Shown here piece after piece: positions 35,001-41,473 of a DNA stretch of 41,473 nucleotides (the first letter of the stretch is position 1; each line of letters opens with the position of its first letter). A model generated the notes under the pieces. It was given only the letters and a program-made list of their open reading frames with translations, ran no database searches and was not told the DNA's origin. Source of the DNA: Spirochaetota bacterium (GTDB lineage: Bacteria; Spirochaetota; Brachyspiria; Brachyspirales; JACRPF01); assembly GCA_038043445.1 (NCBI GenBank), contig JBBTBY010000060.1:1-41473 (forward strand). Reading direction: 5' to 3'. Position numbers and translations under genes: made by a program.

Positions 35001-35996
35001 ATGGCAACGTGCATCGAAACGAAACGGATTAAGGGGGGCATAGACATGTCGTTATTAACACAATTCTATGCCGTCACCCACGCAGAAAGAAGCAGGGGAA
35101 CCGCCGAAGTATACCTGAGAGATGCGGAAGCGTTCATCGAATTCATCGGCGGGGAGGAGAAGCTTTACGGCGCTAAATCGGACGATGTTCTTGAGATCGT
35201 CTGCTCATTACAGGTAGGGTGGAATAAGTCGGGGGTATCCAACAAATACATTCGCCGACGCCTTAGCGGCATAAAGTCATTTCTCAGATTTGCACAACGC
35301 CGATGCGGTTTTTCCGCTGCAGCGATCTTTGAAGATGTTCGGCTTCCGCGAATCGAAGAAAAGATTCCCAACGTGTTGACGCCGGAACAATCCATACGCG
35401 TCGTTGAATGTGCCAAGTTTTACGGAACAACGATACACATGCTGTTCCGAATTATGTACGAATGCGGGCTACGCAATGCCGAAGCGCGCAGCCTCTGCAT
35501 ACAAAACGTCGACCTGATTAACGAGGCAATAATAGTTCGCCGCGGCAAGGGCGGAAAGGATCGTATTGTCCCAATCGTATGCATTTCGGAAATCGAAGCA
35601 TACCTTCTCTATCGCCGCACCATTAACCCGAACGGTGACGGCGATTTTCTTTTTCTTACAAAACGTGGAAAGAAATTTGTCGAGCAGGACGTCGCGTATT
35701 ACGCGAAGGCTATCCGGGTGAAAACCGGGGTTACGTTCACACCGCATACGCTTCGACATTCGTATGCCACACATTTGTATCAAAACGGTACGGATATCAG
35801 GGACTTGAAGGAACTGCTCGGGCATACAAACATTGCAACAACGGCTTTGTACACGCATACCTCATGTGATCGATTGCGTGAGAAAGTGAAGACGCTGCAT
35901 CCATATGCGATCGTCGGCAATAAAAGCACAGAAAGCAAGGATGCAGGTAAAGAAAACGACCAAGCCACGGAAGCCAATACAAAGAGGGGCAACTAG
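35001..35996 (+). CDS. Tyrosine recombinase/integrase, catalytically complete
   Basis: 331 residues. N-terminal SAM-like core-binding domain (about 16-112; TAEVYLRDAEAFIEFIGG, YIRRRLSGIKSFLRFAQRR) followed by the catalytic domain. All six catalytic positions are present: Arg158 (GLRNAEARSL), Lys183 (RGKGGKDRIVP), His249 and Arg252 (HTLRHSYATHL), His275 (LLGHTN) and Tyr284 (ALYTH). This is a XerC/D-like integrase that would catalyse insertion and excision of the element. AAAGGAG is 7 nt upstream. The basic-acidic tail of about 30 residues is not seen in minimal Xer proteins. It is followed at once by a second recombinase-like gene. Confidence 0.93.
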   Translation: MATCIETKRIKGGIDMSLLTQFYAVTHAERSRGTAEVYLRDAEAFIEFIGGEEKLYGAKSDDVLEIVCSLQVGWNKSGVSNKYIRRRLSGIKSFLRFAQRRCGFSAAAIFEDVRLPRIEEKIPNVLTPEQSIRVVECAKFYGTTIHMLFRIMYECGLRNAEARSLCIQNVDLINEAIIVRRGKGGKDRIVPIVCISEIEAYLLYRRTINPNGDGDFLFLTKRGKKFVEQDVAYYAKAIRVKTGVTFTPHTLRHSYATHLYQNGTDIRDLKELLGHTNIATTALYTHTSCDRLREKVKTLHPYAIVGNKSTESKDAGKENDQATEANTKRGN

Positions 35997-35997
35997 C

Positions 35998-36615
35998 ATG
36001 AGAAACAGAGTAAAAAGCAAAAACCGAAAAACGACACGTCCTGATCATTATTCCGAGCAGGAGGTCATGATCATACTGGATTGTGCGCGAAAAGAAAGTC
36101 CACTCGCGTATTCGATTACCCATTTCATGTATGCTGCCGGGCTTCGTCTGAGAGAAATATGCAATCTCAAGGTTGGTGAGATCGATTTGGGAAAGGAGGT
36201 CGTTTATGTTCATGATGATTGCACTCTGCGCTCCCGGGTAGTGCCGCTTCTCATCCCATCGGTGAGCAGGGACTATCTTGAAAGTCATTCGGCGAGACGG
36301 GGCAAGGCTGATCGATTTTTTGTTACAGAAAATATGAAAGCGATAACGAAAAACACCGTTCGTTCCCTCTTCAAGTCGGTTGGAAAGAAGGCAGGAATAC
36401 AAATCAGCAGCCACAAACTGCGGCGCAGCGTCGCCATACATTTGTACGATCATGGCGCTCAGATTGAGCGCATCAGAGCCATCCTTGGCTGCAATCAGTC
36501 GCGATTGATTCAATGGAGCCTTCCGCTTTCGGTTGATCAATTACGAAACTGCATGAATGAATACCATCCGCTCGCGATAGCACACCGCCTGGGCGTGAAT
36601 GGGCAAATGAAATGA
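35998..36615 (+). CDS. Degenerate tyrosine recombinase (catalytic domain only, nucleophile lost)
   Basis: 205 residues from ATG 35998 (GAGGGG about 9 nt upstream, 2 nt after the preceding stop); the frame upstream overlaps the integrase and is not needed. It aligns with the catalytic half of the neighbour: Arg50 (AAGLRLREICNL) and His139-x-x-Arg142 (SHKLRRSVAIHL) are kept. But the GKG lysine is replaced by DCT (about 74-76), the second His by Cys165 (ILGCNQ), and the nucleophilic Tyr by Ser174 or Trp173. The core-binding domain is missing. The frame is otherwise intact and well conserved in secondary structure, so this may be a functional non-catalytic partner or accessory factor rather than simple decay. 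Confidence 0.85.
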   Translation: MRNRVKSKNRKTTRPDHYSEQEVMIILDCARKESPLAYSITHFMYAAGLRLREICNLKVGEIDLGKEVVYVHDDCTLRSRVVPLLIPSVSRDYLESHSARRGKADRFFVTENMKAITKNTVRSLFKSVGKKAGIQISSHKLRRSVAIHLYDHGAQIERIRAILGCNQSRLIQWSLPLSVDQLRNCMNEYHPLAIAHRLGVNGQMK

Positions 36616-36770
36616 AAATCGTCGACTATTTCATTGAAACCGGTGTATCCGCCGGCGATCTTTCGGAAAAAGTGAGAGAAGACATAGCCGATGGATGGCA
36701 GCCATATGGCGAACCGTTTATCGATATCAGGAGGGAAGGATATTGTCAAGCGTTGATGAAATATGAATAA
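36612..36770 (+). CDS. DUF1737-type small protein
   Basis: 52 residues, overlapping the previous stop by ATGA. The sequence pattern, a short N-terminal strand (KIVDYFIETG), a helix with LSEKVREDIADGWQPYGEPF and ending QALMKYE, is that of the DUF1737 family (single strand-helix-strand unit, GWQPYG core). Function unknown; family members are small proteins often found beside phage or plasmid genes. Translational coupling to the degenerate recombinase suggests coexpression. Confidence 0.8.
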   Translation: MKIVDYFIETGVSAGDLSEKVREDIADGWQPYGEPFIDIRREGYCQALMKYE

Positions 36771-36775
36771 GCGCG

Positions 36776-36955
36776 ATTGTCGCAGGGTCGATTAGATCTT
36801 GACCGGTGGTGTCCTTAGGTAGGCCGAAGCGGGGTTCGATTCCCCACAAGGACAATGGCATGTCGGTAGCATGCCGTGTTTGTGTACCAGCGTTCGCGCA
36901 ATCGGTGGCGGGTGGCAACTCCCTCTCCACACCCGCCACCTGCGCACGCTGATAC
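36776..36955. ncRNA. Structured noncoding region with tRNA T-arm-like hairpin and a 25-bp imperfect hairpin
   Basis: The gap 36771-36984 has no gene. TGTCCTT (36810-36816) pairs with AAGGACA (36848-36854), closing a GGGGTTCGATTCCCC arm (36831-36845), exactly the sequence of a tRNA T-stem-loop with its TTCGATT loop. However, only 14 nt lie between acceptor strand and T-arm, so there is no normal anticodon arm. GGCATG/CATGCC follows (36857-36875). Then GGTGGCGGGTG (36904-36914) pairs perfectly with CACCCGCCACC (36930-36940), extended by GCGCA/TGCGC and CAGCGT/ACGCTG to about 25 pairs (36884-36955). It may be an RNA, a decayed tRNA-type attachment site, or a single-strand folded recombination or replication site; the strand is undecided. 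Confidence 0.55.
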
Positions 36956-36984
36956 CACAAATAATAAAATGCAACGGAGGTGCT

Positions 36985-37302
36985 ATGGGACGACATGTAT
37001 ACGAAATAGTTGCGAAACGATTTCAAGGACATGATTGGACACGGAATGGGGATTACATCTGCGGTTCAACTTCTAAGTTTGCCGAGCGATTCATTGTTTG
37101 GGAGGCATTGGATACGGATGGATGCGGCGATTTTTTCACAACACATGAAGACATCGTGTCGGCTGCTTGGGAAACCCGGCACGATGCGGAATCAAAAGAT
37201 GATATCCATTCAATGTTTTCATGGATTCGGAAAAGGCTCAAGAAAGAACGGAAGCAATACGCTGAGTGCGCGAAAGAATATATCAGATTCAATATTTGTT
37301 GA
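36985..37302 (+). CDS. Hypothetical element protein
   Basis: 105 residues from ATG 36985; GGAGG lies 4 nt upstream. The sequence is soluble and mixed, with a helical C-terminus (IHSMFSWIRKRLKKERKQYAECAKEYIRF) and an N-terminal part rich in aromatic residues (GHDWTRNGDYICG). No family recognised. It is the first of a run of closely spaced genes before the replication module. Confidence 0.65.
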   Translation: MGRHVYEIVAKRFQGHDWTRNGDYICGSTSKFAERFIVWEALDTDGCGDFFTTHEDIVSAAWETRHDAESKDDIHSMFSWIRKRLKKERKQYAECAKEYIRFNIC

Positions 37303-37312
37303 GGAGGTGTTT

Positions 37313-37489
37313 ATGACTGGTACATTCCGATTACAGATCGAACTTGGCAATGATGCGATGCAAAGTCGCAACGATATCCTTGTCGCCCTTAAGAACGTCG
37401 CCATCAGAATAATCGGCGGTGAGGATGATGGAAAGATCATGGATGAAAACGGCAACACCGTCGGCAATTTCAAGATCACGGAGGATTGA
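37313..37489 (+). CDS. Small phage-type protein
   Basis: 58 residues; GAGGAGG is 5 nt before ATG 37313. It has the layout MTGTFRLQIELGNDAMQ.., ILVALKNVAIRI, then a turn with DENGNTVGNFKITED, similar in shape to small proteins common in phage early regions (N-terminal strand, helix, GxVG hairpin). Function unknown. It overlaps nothing and is followed directly by the next start (1-nt gap). Confidence 0.65.
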   Translation: MTGTFRLQIELGNDAMQSRNDILVALKNVAIRIIGGEDDGKIMDENGNTVGNFKITED

Positions 37490-37490
37490 G

Positions 37491-37898
37491 ATGAGCGCAT
37501 ACATTGTGAACGATAGCGTTATCAACCGCATCGCAGCACTATTGAGCGATGATGAATTTGGACCCGAAAGAATAATTTCAGATTCGATCAAGAAGCTTGG
37601 ATATTCCGCGTTCGATCATCCTGAACAATTAGCGCGGCACATGCACAACCTTAATCGATTCGCCATGAATGAACGATACGGCAGAAAGTTGCCGTATACG
37701 CATCGATATAAAGCGGTACTGGCACGTGATACATATCAAATACTTAAAGACATCCAATGCTTCATGTATCAGTGCAGCGAAGGCAGGGCTACGAAAACGC
37801 GCTTGTTCAAAGCGTTTGAAAATGTCGAGAACGATCTTGCACATGAATTAGTCCGGATGACGGAAGAATATAAGAATGCAAAATGGGACAAGGAGTAA
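37491..37898 (+). CDS. Hypothetical element protein
   Basis: 135 residues from ATG 37491; GGAGG is 6 nt upstream. All-helical, charged soluble protein (SVINRIAALLSDDEFGPERIISDSIKKLG, LKDIQCFMYQCSEGRATKTRLFKAFENVENDLAHELVRM). No motif recognised; the position just before the SSB genes suggests an early-region role. Confidence 0.65.
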   Translation: MSAYIVNDSVINRIAALLSDDEFGPERIISDSIKKLGYSAFDHPEQLARHMHNLNRFAMNERYGRKLPYTHRYKAVLARDTYQILKDIQCFMYQCSEGRATKTRLFKAFENVENDLAHELVRMTEEYKNAKWDKE

Positions 37899-37905
37899 TT
37901 TACAG

Positions 37906-38259
37906 ATGAATGCTCAAACAAACATTATTGTTATTGAAGGGCGACTTACATCGAAACCGCTATTAAAGCGAACAAAGAGCGGTAAATCCGTGTGCAGGTT
38001 CACGATCTCCAACAATCGATACTACTTCCAAAATAAAAATATCATCGATGATGTGAGCTTCTTCAAGATCGCGGCATGGGGCGCGCTCGCCGAGCGATCG
38101 GCAGAAACACTATCCAAAGGCTCGCTTGTCCTCGTAAGCGGAACACTTTCTTCAAAGTCAATTGCCGGCTCAAATGAACAGCGCGACGATGTGAAGATAA
38201 CCGCAGCGAATATCAAATTCCTGTCAAGGAGAAATGCAACAAGCCAACCTTGCAACTGA
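37906..38259 (+). CDS. Single-stranded DNA-binding protein without acidic C-terminal tip
   Basis: 117 residues from ATG 37906. OB-fold signature: NIIVIEGRLTSKPLLKRTKSGKSVCRFTIS, then VSFFKIAAWGALAERSAETLSKGSLVLVSGTL, as in bacterial/phage SSBs (the WGxLAE strand and GSLVLVSG). It ends in SRRNATSQPCN, i.e. without the acidic DDDxPF tip that recruits partner proteins. A second SSB with the tip lies 1 kb downstream. Likely roles: ssDNA coating during recombination. Confidence 0.85.
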   Translation: MNAQTNIIVIEGRLTSKPLLKRTKSGKSVCRFTISNNRYYFQNKNIIDDVSFFKIAAWGALAERSAETLSKGSLVLVSGTLSSKSIAGSNEQRDDVKITAANIKFLSRRNATSQPCN

Positions 38260-38292
38260 AAACAGAACATGAAAAGAATAAGGAGGACATGG

Positions 38293-39279
38293 ATGCAATT
38301 TAAGAGAGCAATTAAAAGCTTCGTTAAACTCTTGTGCGCAATTTTCGGCACGTCGGGTGCGGGGAAATCGTACACAATGCTTCGTATCGCCACCGGCATA
38401 GGAGGCAGGATTGCGGCTATCGATACCGAACACGGGTCGTTATCAAAGTACGCTGACCGCTTCGTATTCGATGTGCTCGATCTTATCGACACCTCAATCG
38501 ATTCATATATCGAGGCGATAAACGAGGCGGCACGGGCCGGATACGACATTCTCATTATCGATTCGCTTTCGCATGCATGGCAGATACTTCTTGAGAAAGT
38601 TAATAAAATCGCAAATGTGAAATACAAGGGAAATACCTTCGCGGCATGGAGCGAAGGTACTCCTGAACAACGGAAGTTCATCAAAGCGATAGTAAGTTTC
38701 CCCGGACATGTGCTTGTCACAATTCGCTCAAAAACTGAATGGAGCATCGAGGATGCGGGTAACGGGAAGAAAGCGCCTGTACGGGTAGGACTTGCGCCTG
38801 AGCAGGGAAAAGGCATCGAATACGAATTCGACCTCCTGCTTGAAATATCTCCCGACCATATTTGCAGGGTGATAAAAGATCGCACCGGAAAATATCAAGA
38901 CAAGATGATCGAAAAGCCGGGCGAAGATTTCGGTCGTGAATTGAAAGCATGGCTTTCCGAGGGCGCACTTCCGCCTGAACCCAATTATGAAATTGCCCCC
39001 ATCGGCAAGAATGCCGGGAAATCATGGTTTGACCATACCGAGGAAGCGCTTCTCAAAGCGAAAGAATATTACATCGCCCGCCCGAATGATCGGACCGCAT
39101 CTGGATACCTTCTTGAGATTGAGCGGGCACTTTCCGTTGGCAAGGTGAATCATCCGGCAACGCTTTCGGATACGGTTATCACTATTTCCGGCGGCCCTGA
39201 ATCGAAACCGGAGATAGCACAAAAGCAAACGGCCAAGTCGGTCATTATTTATGGAAATACGCCAAGGAGGAATAACTGA
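38293..39279 (+). CDS. Sak4-type RecA-like ATPase (AAA_24)
   Basis: 328 residues from ATG 38293: AAGGAGG lies 6 nt upstream, whereas ATG 38269 would place the RBS inside the gene. The N-terminus MQFKRAIKSF..KLLCAIFGTSGAGKS is the typical start of phage Sak4/RadA-like ATPases. Walker A is GTSGAGKS (19-26), Walker B DILIIDS (85-91), and TIRSKTEW a sensor-like strand. The C-terminal third is less conserved. Sak4 proteins drive single-strand annealing or recombination together with the phage SSB. Flanked by two ssb genes, and its stop overlaps the next start by one base. Confidence 0.88.
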   Translation: MQFKRAIKSFVKLLCAIFGTSGAGKSYTMLRIATGIGGRIAAIDTEHGSLSKYADRFVFDVLDLIDTSIDSYIEAINEAARAGYDILIIDSLSHAWQILLEKVNKIANVKYKGNTFAAWSEGTPEQRKFIKAIVSFPGHVLVTIRSKTEWSIEDAGNGKKAPVRVGLAPEQGKGIEYEFDLLLEISPDHICRVIKDRTGKYQDKMIEKPGEDFGRELKAWLSEGALPPEPNYEIAPIGKNAGKSWFDHTEEALLKAKEYYIARPNDRTASGYLLEIERALSVGKVNHPATLSDTVITISGGPESKPEIAQKQTAKSVIIYGNTPRRNN

Positions 39280-39779
39280 TGGCAAATGATACGAATGTGG
39301 TGATTATGACTGGCCGCCCGACACGGCAGGCTGAACTCCAAACCTCAAAAAACGGGAGATCGTTCTGCAAATTCGCGCTCGCAGTGAATCTGTACAACGG
39401 TGTCGAAACATCGGCTCATTACTTTAACTGGATTGCCTGGGGAAAGACGGCGGAATATTTTACGAGCTTCATCAACAAGGGCGACCTTGTGATCGTTGAA
39501 GGTGAAGCGCGGCAGAATATCTGGACGGATAAGGAGGGTGTGACGCATTATGAAGTCGAGTTCTTCGCAAGCAATGTGAAACTCATGCGCCGAAAAGCCG
39601 TTGTCGATAGCCTTCAACCGGCCGTTAATGAGAAGTCACCGGTGCTTGCATCATCAGCGGCAAATGGTAACGGCCACGATCAATCACATAGCGAGGCATC
39701 GCTGCCGCTCGATGAAAAACAGCCCGAATCAAATTACGTTCTCGATGACGGATACAACGACGACGAAGTGCCGTTTTAA
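39279..39779 (+). CDS. ssb: Single-stranded DNA-binding protein with DDEVPF tip
   Basis: 166 residues. N-terminal OB fold (VVIMTGRPTRQAELQTSKNGRSFCKFALAV, HYFNWIAWGKTAEYFTSFINKGDLVIVEG, ARQNIWTDKEGVTHYEVEFFASNVKLM), a low-complexity linker, and the canonical acidic C-terminal tip DDGYNDDEVPF. This form should recruit partner enzymes such as primases or nucleases. The ATG overlaps the preceding TGA, so it is translationally coupled to the ATPase gene. Confidence 0.93.
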   Translation: MANDTNVVIMTGRPTRQAELQTSKNGRSFCKFALAVNLYNGVETSAHYFNWIAWGKTAEYFTSFINKGDLVIVEGEARQNIWTDKEGVTHYEVEFFASNVKLMRRKAVVDSLQPAVNEKSPVLASSAANGNGHDQSHSEASLPLDEKQPESNYVLDDGYNDDEVPF

Positions 39780-39799
39780 TAAAAACAAAGGATAAAAGC

Positions 39800-40723
39800 A
39801 TGCAGTACACAAACATCAACAATCTCCCCGGAATTCTTGTCCGCGCACTTATGGCTGATGGGTATTCAAAGAACTCAAAATACAGCATGACACAGCTCAT
39901 AAAGAGCCCGCAGTCCGTCGTGCTCGAACAACGCCATCGCAATGAGATCACAACCGATGTGTCGGAAAGCCTCTGGCGATTCCTCGGTAGCGCCGTTCAC
40001 GACTTCCTCCAGAAAGGCGAGGGCGCATCGGATATCACCGAGGAACGCCTCATGTATCTGACGCCCTCGGGGATATCCGTTTCCGGCCAATTCGATTGCT
40101 TCGACGGCGAGGAAGGCATTCTATACGACTTCAAGGTTACAAGCGTGTATCGGGTTATGCATGCAGATTTCGAAGACTTCCGGACGCAGCTCCTTGCGTA
40201 TGCCTGGCTCCTTAATCGCATCGGATTTGAAGTTAAGCATATTAGAAACATTCTCATCCTTCGCGACTGGAACAATTCGCATTCAGCAACCGCTCAATGC
40301 CCGCTGCTTGTTCTTGACCACGATCTCGGCACCACGATCGAAGGACTTCCGATATCCGACTGGATAAATACCAAGGTCGAAGCGATAGAACGGGCCGCCG
40401 GTCTTCCCAACGAGGAACTCCCCGAATGCAGTGAGAAGTTTCGCTGGGCGCAAGCGGATGAATACAAAGTGTATTGGAACGAATCGACGGCAAAGACACT
40501 TCGGTCGATGAAGAACTTCACCGATGGCACCGAAGCCGTCGAATACGCACGGTATATGGAGCGTGAGTCGAAAGGCAAGAAAACGTTCCGTGTGGATCTC
40601 GTAGAAGGCAATAAATTCAAGCGCTGCGAATACTGCAAGGCCGCTCCGTTCTGCGCCCAGTACCGCCCGGCACGTGAAGCACGCATGATGCATACAGAGG
40701 CTCAATCGGGAGTAGTCGGATGA
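39800..40723 (+). CDS. PD-(D/E)XK nuclease, RecB/Cas4-like
   Basis: 307 residues; AAAGGA is 7 nt before ATG 39800. The nuclease core reads: His67 in FLGSAVHDFL, Asp99 in SGQFDCFD, the Asp110-x-Lys112 of ILYDFKVTS, and Gln130-xxx-Tyr134 in RTQLLAYAWL, exactly the RecB-type motif set. A C-terminal Cys group (CEYCKAAPFC) resembles part of the Cas4/AddB iron-sulfur site, but the N-terminal Cys is not obvious, so cluster binding is uncertain. It likely processes DNA ends for the Sak4/SSB recombination system. The stop overlaps the next start (ATGA). Confidence 0.9.
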   Translation: MQYTNINNLPGILVRALMADGYSKNSKYSMTQLIKSPQSVVLEQRHRNEITTDVSESLWRFLGSAVHDFLQKGEGASDITEERLMYLTPSGISVSGQFDCFDGEEGILYDFKVTSVYRVMHADFEDFRTQLLAYAWLLNRIGFEVKHIRNILILRDWNNSHSATAQCPLLVLDHDLGTTIEGLPISDWINTKVEAIERAAGLPNEELPECSEKFRWAQADEYKVYWNESTAKTLRSMKNFTDGTEAVEYARYMERESKGKKTFRVDLVEGNKFKRCEYCKAAPFCAQYRPAREARMMHTEAQSGVVG

Positions 40724-41473
40724 AATACTCGATATTTATTAACCAGAAAGCGATTGCAACGCACTTTGAGGCTGGAAAACTCGACCTTGTGGACATGGCG
40801 ATCTTCGACTATAGCCGCGATATCATCACATCCCCGAACGCAAAGCTCCTACGGATCATGCATGATGGCAAACCATATACATGGATCGATTACAAGCATC
40901 TGATCGATTGCATGCCGCTGCTGGGTATAAAGACGAACGATGTAATACGGCGACGCATGAACACGCTCGTTACGGAGAAACTCCTCTGCCGGCATATCGT
41001 CAGGTCAATGGCGTATTTCACGCTCGGCGAAAAGGCTGATCTTCTTTACTTTGATACAGACACAACGGAAACTCCCCCCGCCCCGGCACCAGAGAATACG
41101 CCTCAGAAGCAAAAGGAAGCGCAAGACGAGGTTCCAGAAGTCCAACCCGAGGAAACACATCAGCTCGATCTTAGCGCTTCAAATGAGGCCGAAAACGATG
41201 CGTATACGGGCAATGAGGACGCATCTGAGAGCGATACCCTGCCCAACCCAGAAGTTGAGCCCAACTTTTCAGATGGGGTAGCCCAACCAAAAAGTGGGGC
41301 ACTGCCCAACTTTAAAGATGGGCTGAGCCCAACTGAAAAGAGGGGCTATTATAATACTAACATTAACCAATCAGATCAGGAATTTAAAATTAGGGGGAAA
41401 GAGGACACGCCCCCACACCCCAGCCCCCCTCAAATATCAGCCCTTGAGATCGTATTTTACAAACTCTGGGAGC
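40720..41473 (+). CDS. Replication-initiator-like protein, lambda O-like, with origin inside the gene (3' end outside window)
   Basis: At least 251 residues, open to the window end; the start overlaps the nuclease stop (ATGA). Residues 1-115 are a compact mixed domain with helices that could form a winged helix (AIFDYSRDIITSPNAKLLRIM, VIRRRMNTLVTEKLLCRHIV). Residues 118-170 are a Pro/Glu/Gln-rich linker. Residues 173-210 are encoded by GCCCAAC repeats and are rich in PN/QP. This order, DNA-binding domain, then linker containing repeats, then more sequence, parallels lambda O, in which the origin lies inside the gene. The product identity is inferred; sequence homology to O is not evident by eye. 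Confidence 0.6.
   Translation, partial: MKYSIFINQKAIATHFEAGKLDLVDMAIFDYSRDIITSPNAKLLRIMHDGKPYTWIDYKHLIDCMPLLGIKTNDVIRRRMNTLVTEKLLCRHIVRSMAYFTLGEKADLLYFDTDTTETPPAPAPENTPQKQKEAQDEVPEVQPEETHQLDLSASNEAENDAYTGNEDASESDTLPNPEVEPNFSDGVAQPKSGALPNFKDGLSPTEKRGYYNTNINQSDQEFKIRGKEDTPPHPSPPQISALEIVFYKLWE
41241..41392. other. Putative replication origin: five GCCCAAC iterons followed by an A+T-rich stretch
   Basis: GCCCAAC occurs at 41241, 41259, 41281, 41304 and 41327, with the last four spaced 22-23 bp (about two helical turns). Each of those four opens a 20-bp imperfect palindrome ending GGGG or GGGC; the copy at 41304-41323, GCCCAACTTTAAAGATGGGC, pairs in all but one position per arm. An A+T-rich run follows at once (41347-41392, TATTATAATACTAACATTAA...). 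This is the layout of phage lambda ori. Confidence 0.65.

Larger units (their letters stand above)
34853..41473 (+). mobile_element. Integrated phage-like or integrative element, left end at about 34853, right end beyond the window
   Basis: From here all genes lie on the plus strand, are tightly packed with overlapping ATGA/TGATG junctions, and encode recombinases, SSBs, a Sak4-like ATPase, a RecB-like nuclease and an initiator. The base composition is visibly more A+T-rich than in the preceding 34 kb. It abuts the truncated LpoB-like gene. The right boundary and the missing gene half are not in the window, so whether it is a prophage, plasmid-like or conjugative element is undecided; no structural phage genes are visible. 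Confidence 0.85.

Noticed and set aside
36776-36856. Full-length tRNA gene
   Set aside because: A D-arm-like GGTC/GACC and a 6-bp ATTGTC/GACAAT end pair can be drawn, but no 5-bp anticodon stem with a 7-nt loop and no consistent acceptor stem could be built.
36727-37032. Minus-strand open frame over the T-arm-like region
   Set aside because: Its GIEPRFG/GESNP-type residues are the usual antisense translation of a tRNA T-arm, not a protein.
1-41473. CRISPR arrays, rRNA genes, IS elements
   Set aside because: No regularly spaced identical repeats, no rRNA-like sequence and no transposase were seen.

Overview
The window looks like a chromosomal contig from a moderately GC-rich, polysaccharide-degrading spirochaete. 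The strongest taxonomic marker is at 7722-9452, a P83/100-type periplasmic/coiled-coil protein, a family known essentially from Spirochaetes (Borrelia, Treponema). The rest fits a free-living carbohydrate scavenger: modular glycoside hydrolase, beta-helix proteins, a sugar esterase, Gfo/Idh/MocA oxidoreductases, LacI and AraC regulators, and outer-membrane-barrel-like exports.

Layout. 1-4080: end of a TIM-barrel-like hydrolase, then a two-gene operon (CoA-binding protein and a fused FAD/Fe-S oxidase of the GlcD-GlcF type). 4250-10033: secreted multimodular clan-A glycoside hydrolase, P83/100 protein, and an RRM RNA-binding protein with a long structured leader and a clear terminator. 10057-13199: overlapping operon of a CysE/EpsC-type acetyltransferase, a SASA esterase and an exported Cys-amidase-like protein. 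13347-17869: small barrel-like protein, then a catabolic cluster of an MDR dehydrogenase, an AraC regulator and an FAD oxidoreductase. 17994-29564: a minus-strand carbohydrate operon starting with an apparently autoregulated LacI repressor, followed by two Gfo/Idh enzymes, two beta-helix proteins and a tandem alpha/beta hydrolase. It is followed by a separately promoted MFS-HEAT transporter whose reading frame is broken in a C8 tract. 29739-34852: a second MFS transporter, dispersed inverted repeats, small envelope proteins and an operon of two tandem kelch-like lipoproteins led by a 5'-truncated LpoB/CsgG-like gene.

From about 34853 to the window end there is an integrated element (prophage or integrative element) that appears to have cut the LpoB-like gene. 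It carries an intact tyrosine recombinase, a second recombinase that has lost most catalytic residues, a 52-aa DUF1737 gene, a roughly 180-nt highly structured noncoding stretch with a tRNA T-arm-like hairpin, three small unknown genes, two different SSBs flanking a Sak4-type RecA-like ATPase, a RecB/Cas4-type nuclease, and an initiator-like gene. That last gene contains five GCCCAAC iterons followed by an A+T-rich stretch, i.e. what looks like a lambda-O-style origin inside the initiator gene.

Five promoters share a 16-bp spacer between TTGACT/A (or TTGCTT) and TATACT-like hexamers, which gives a local promoter consensus and helped choose several starts. Everything was read by eye; no database search or folding program was run.
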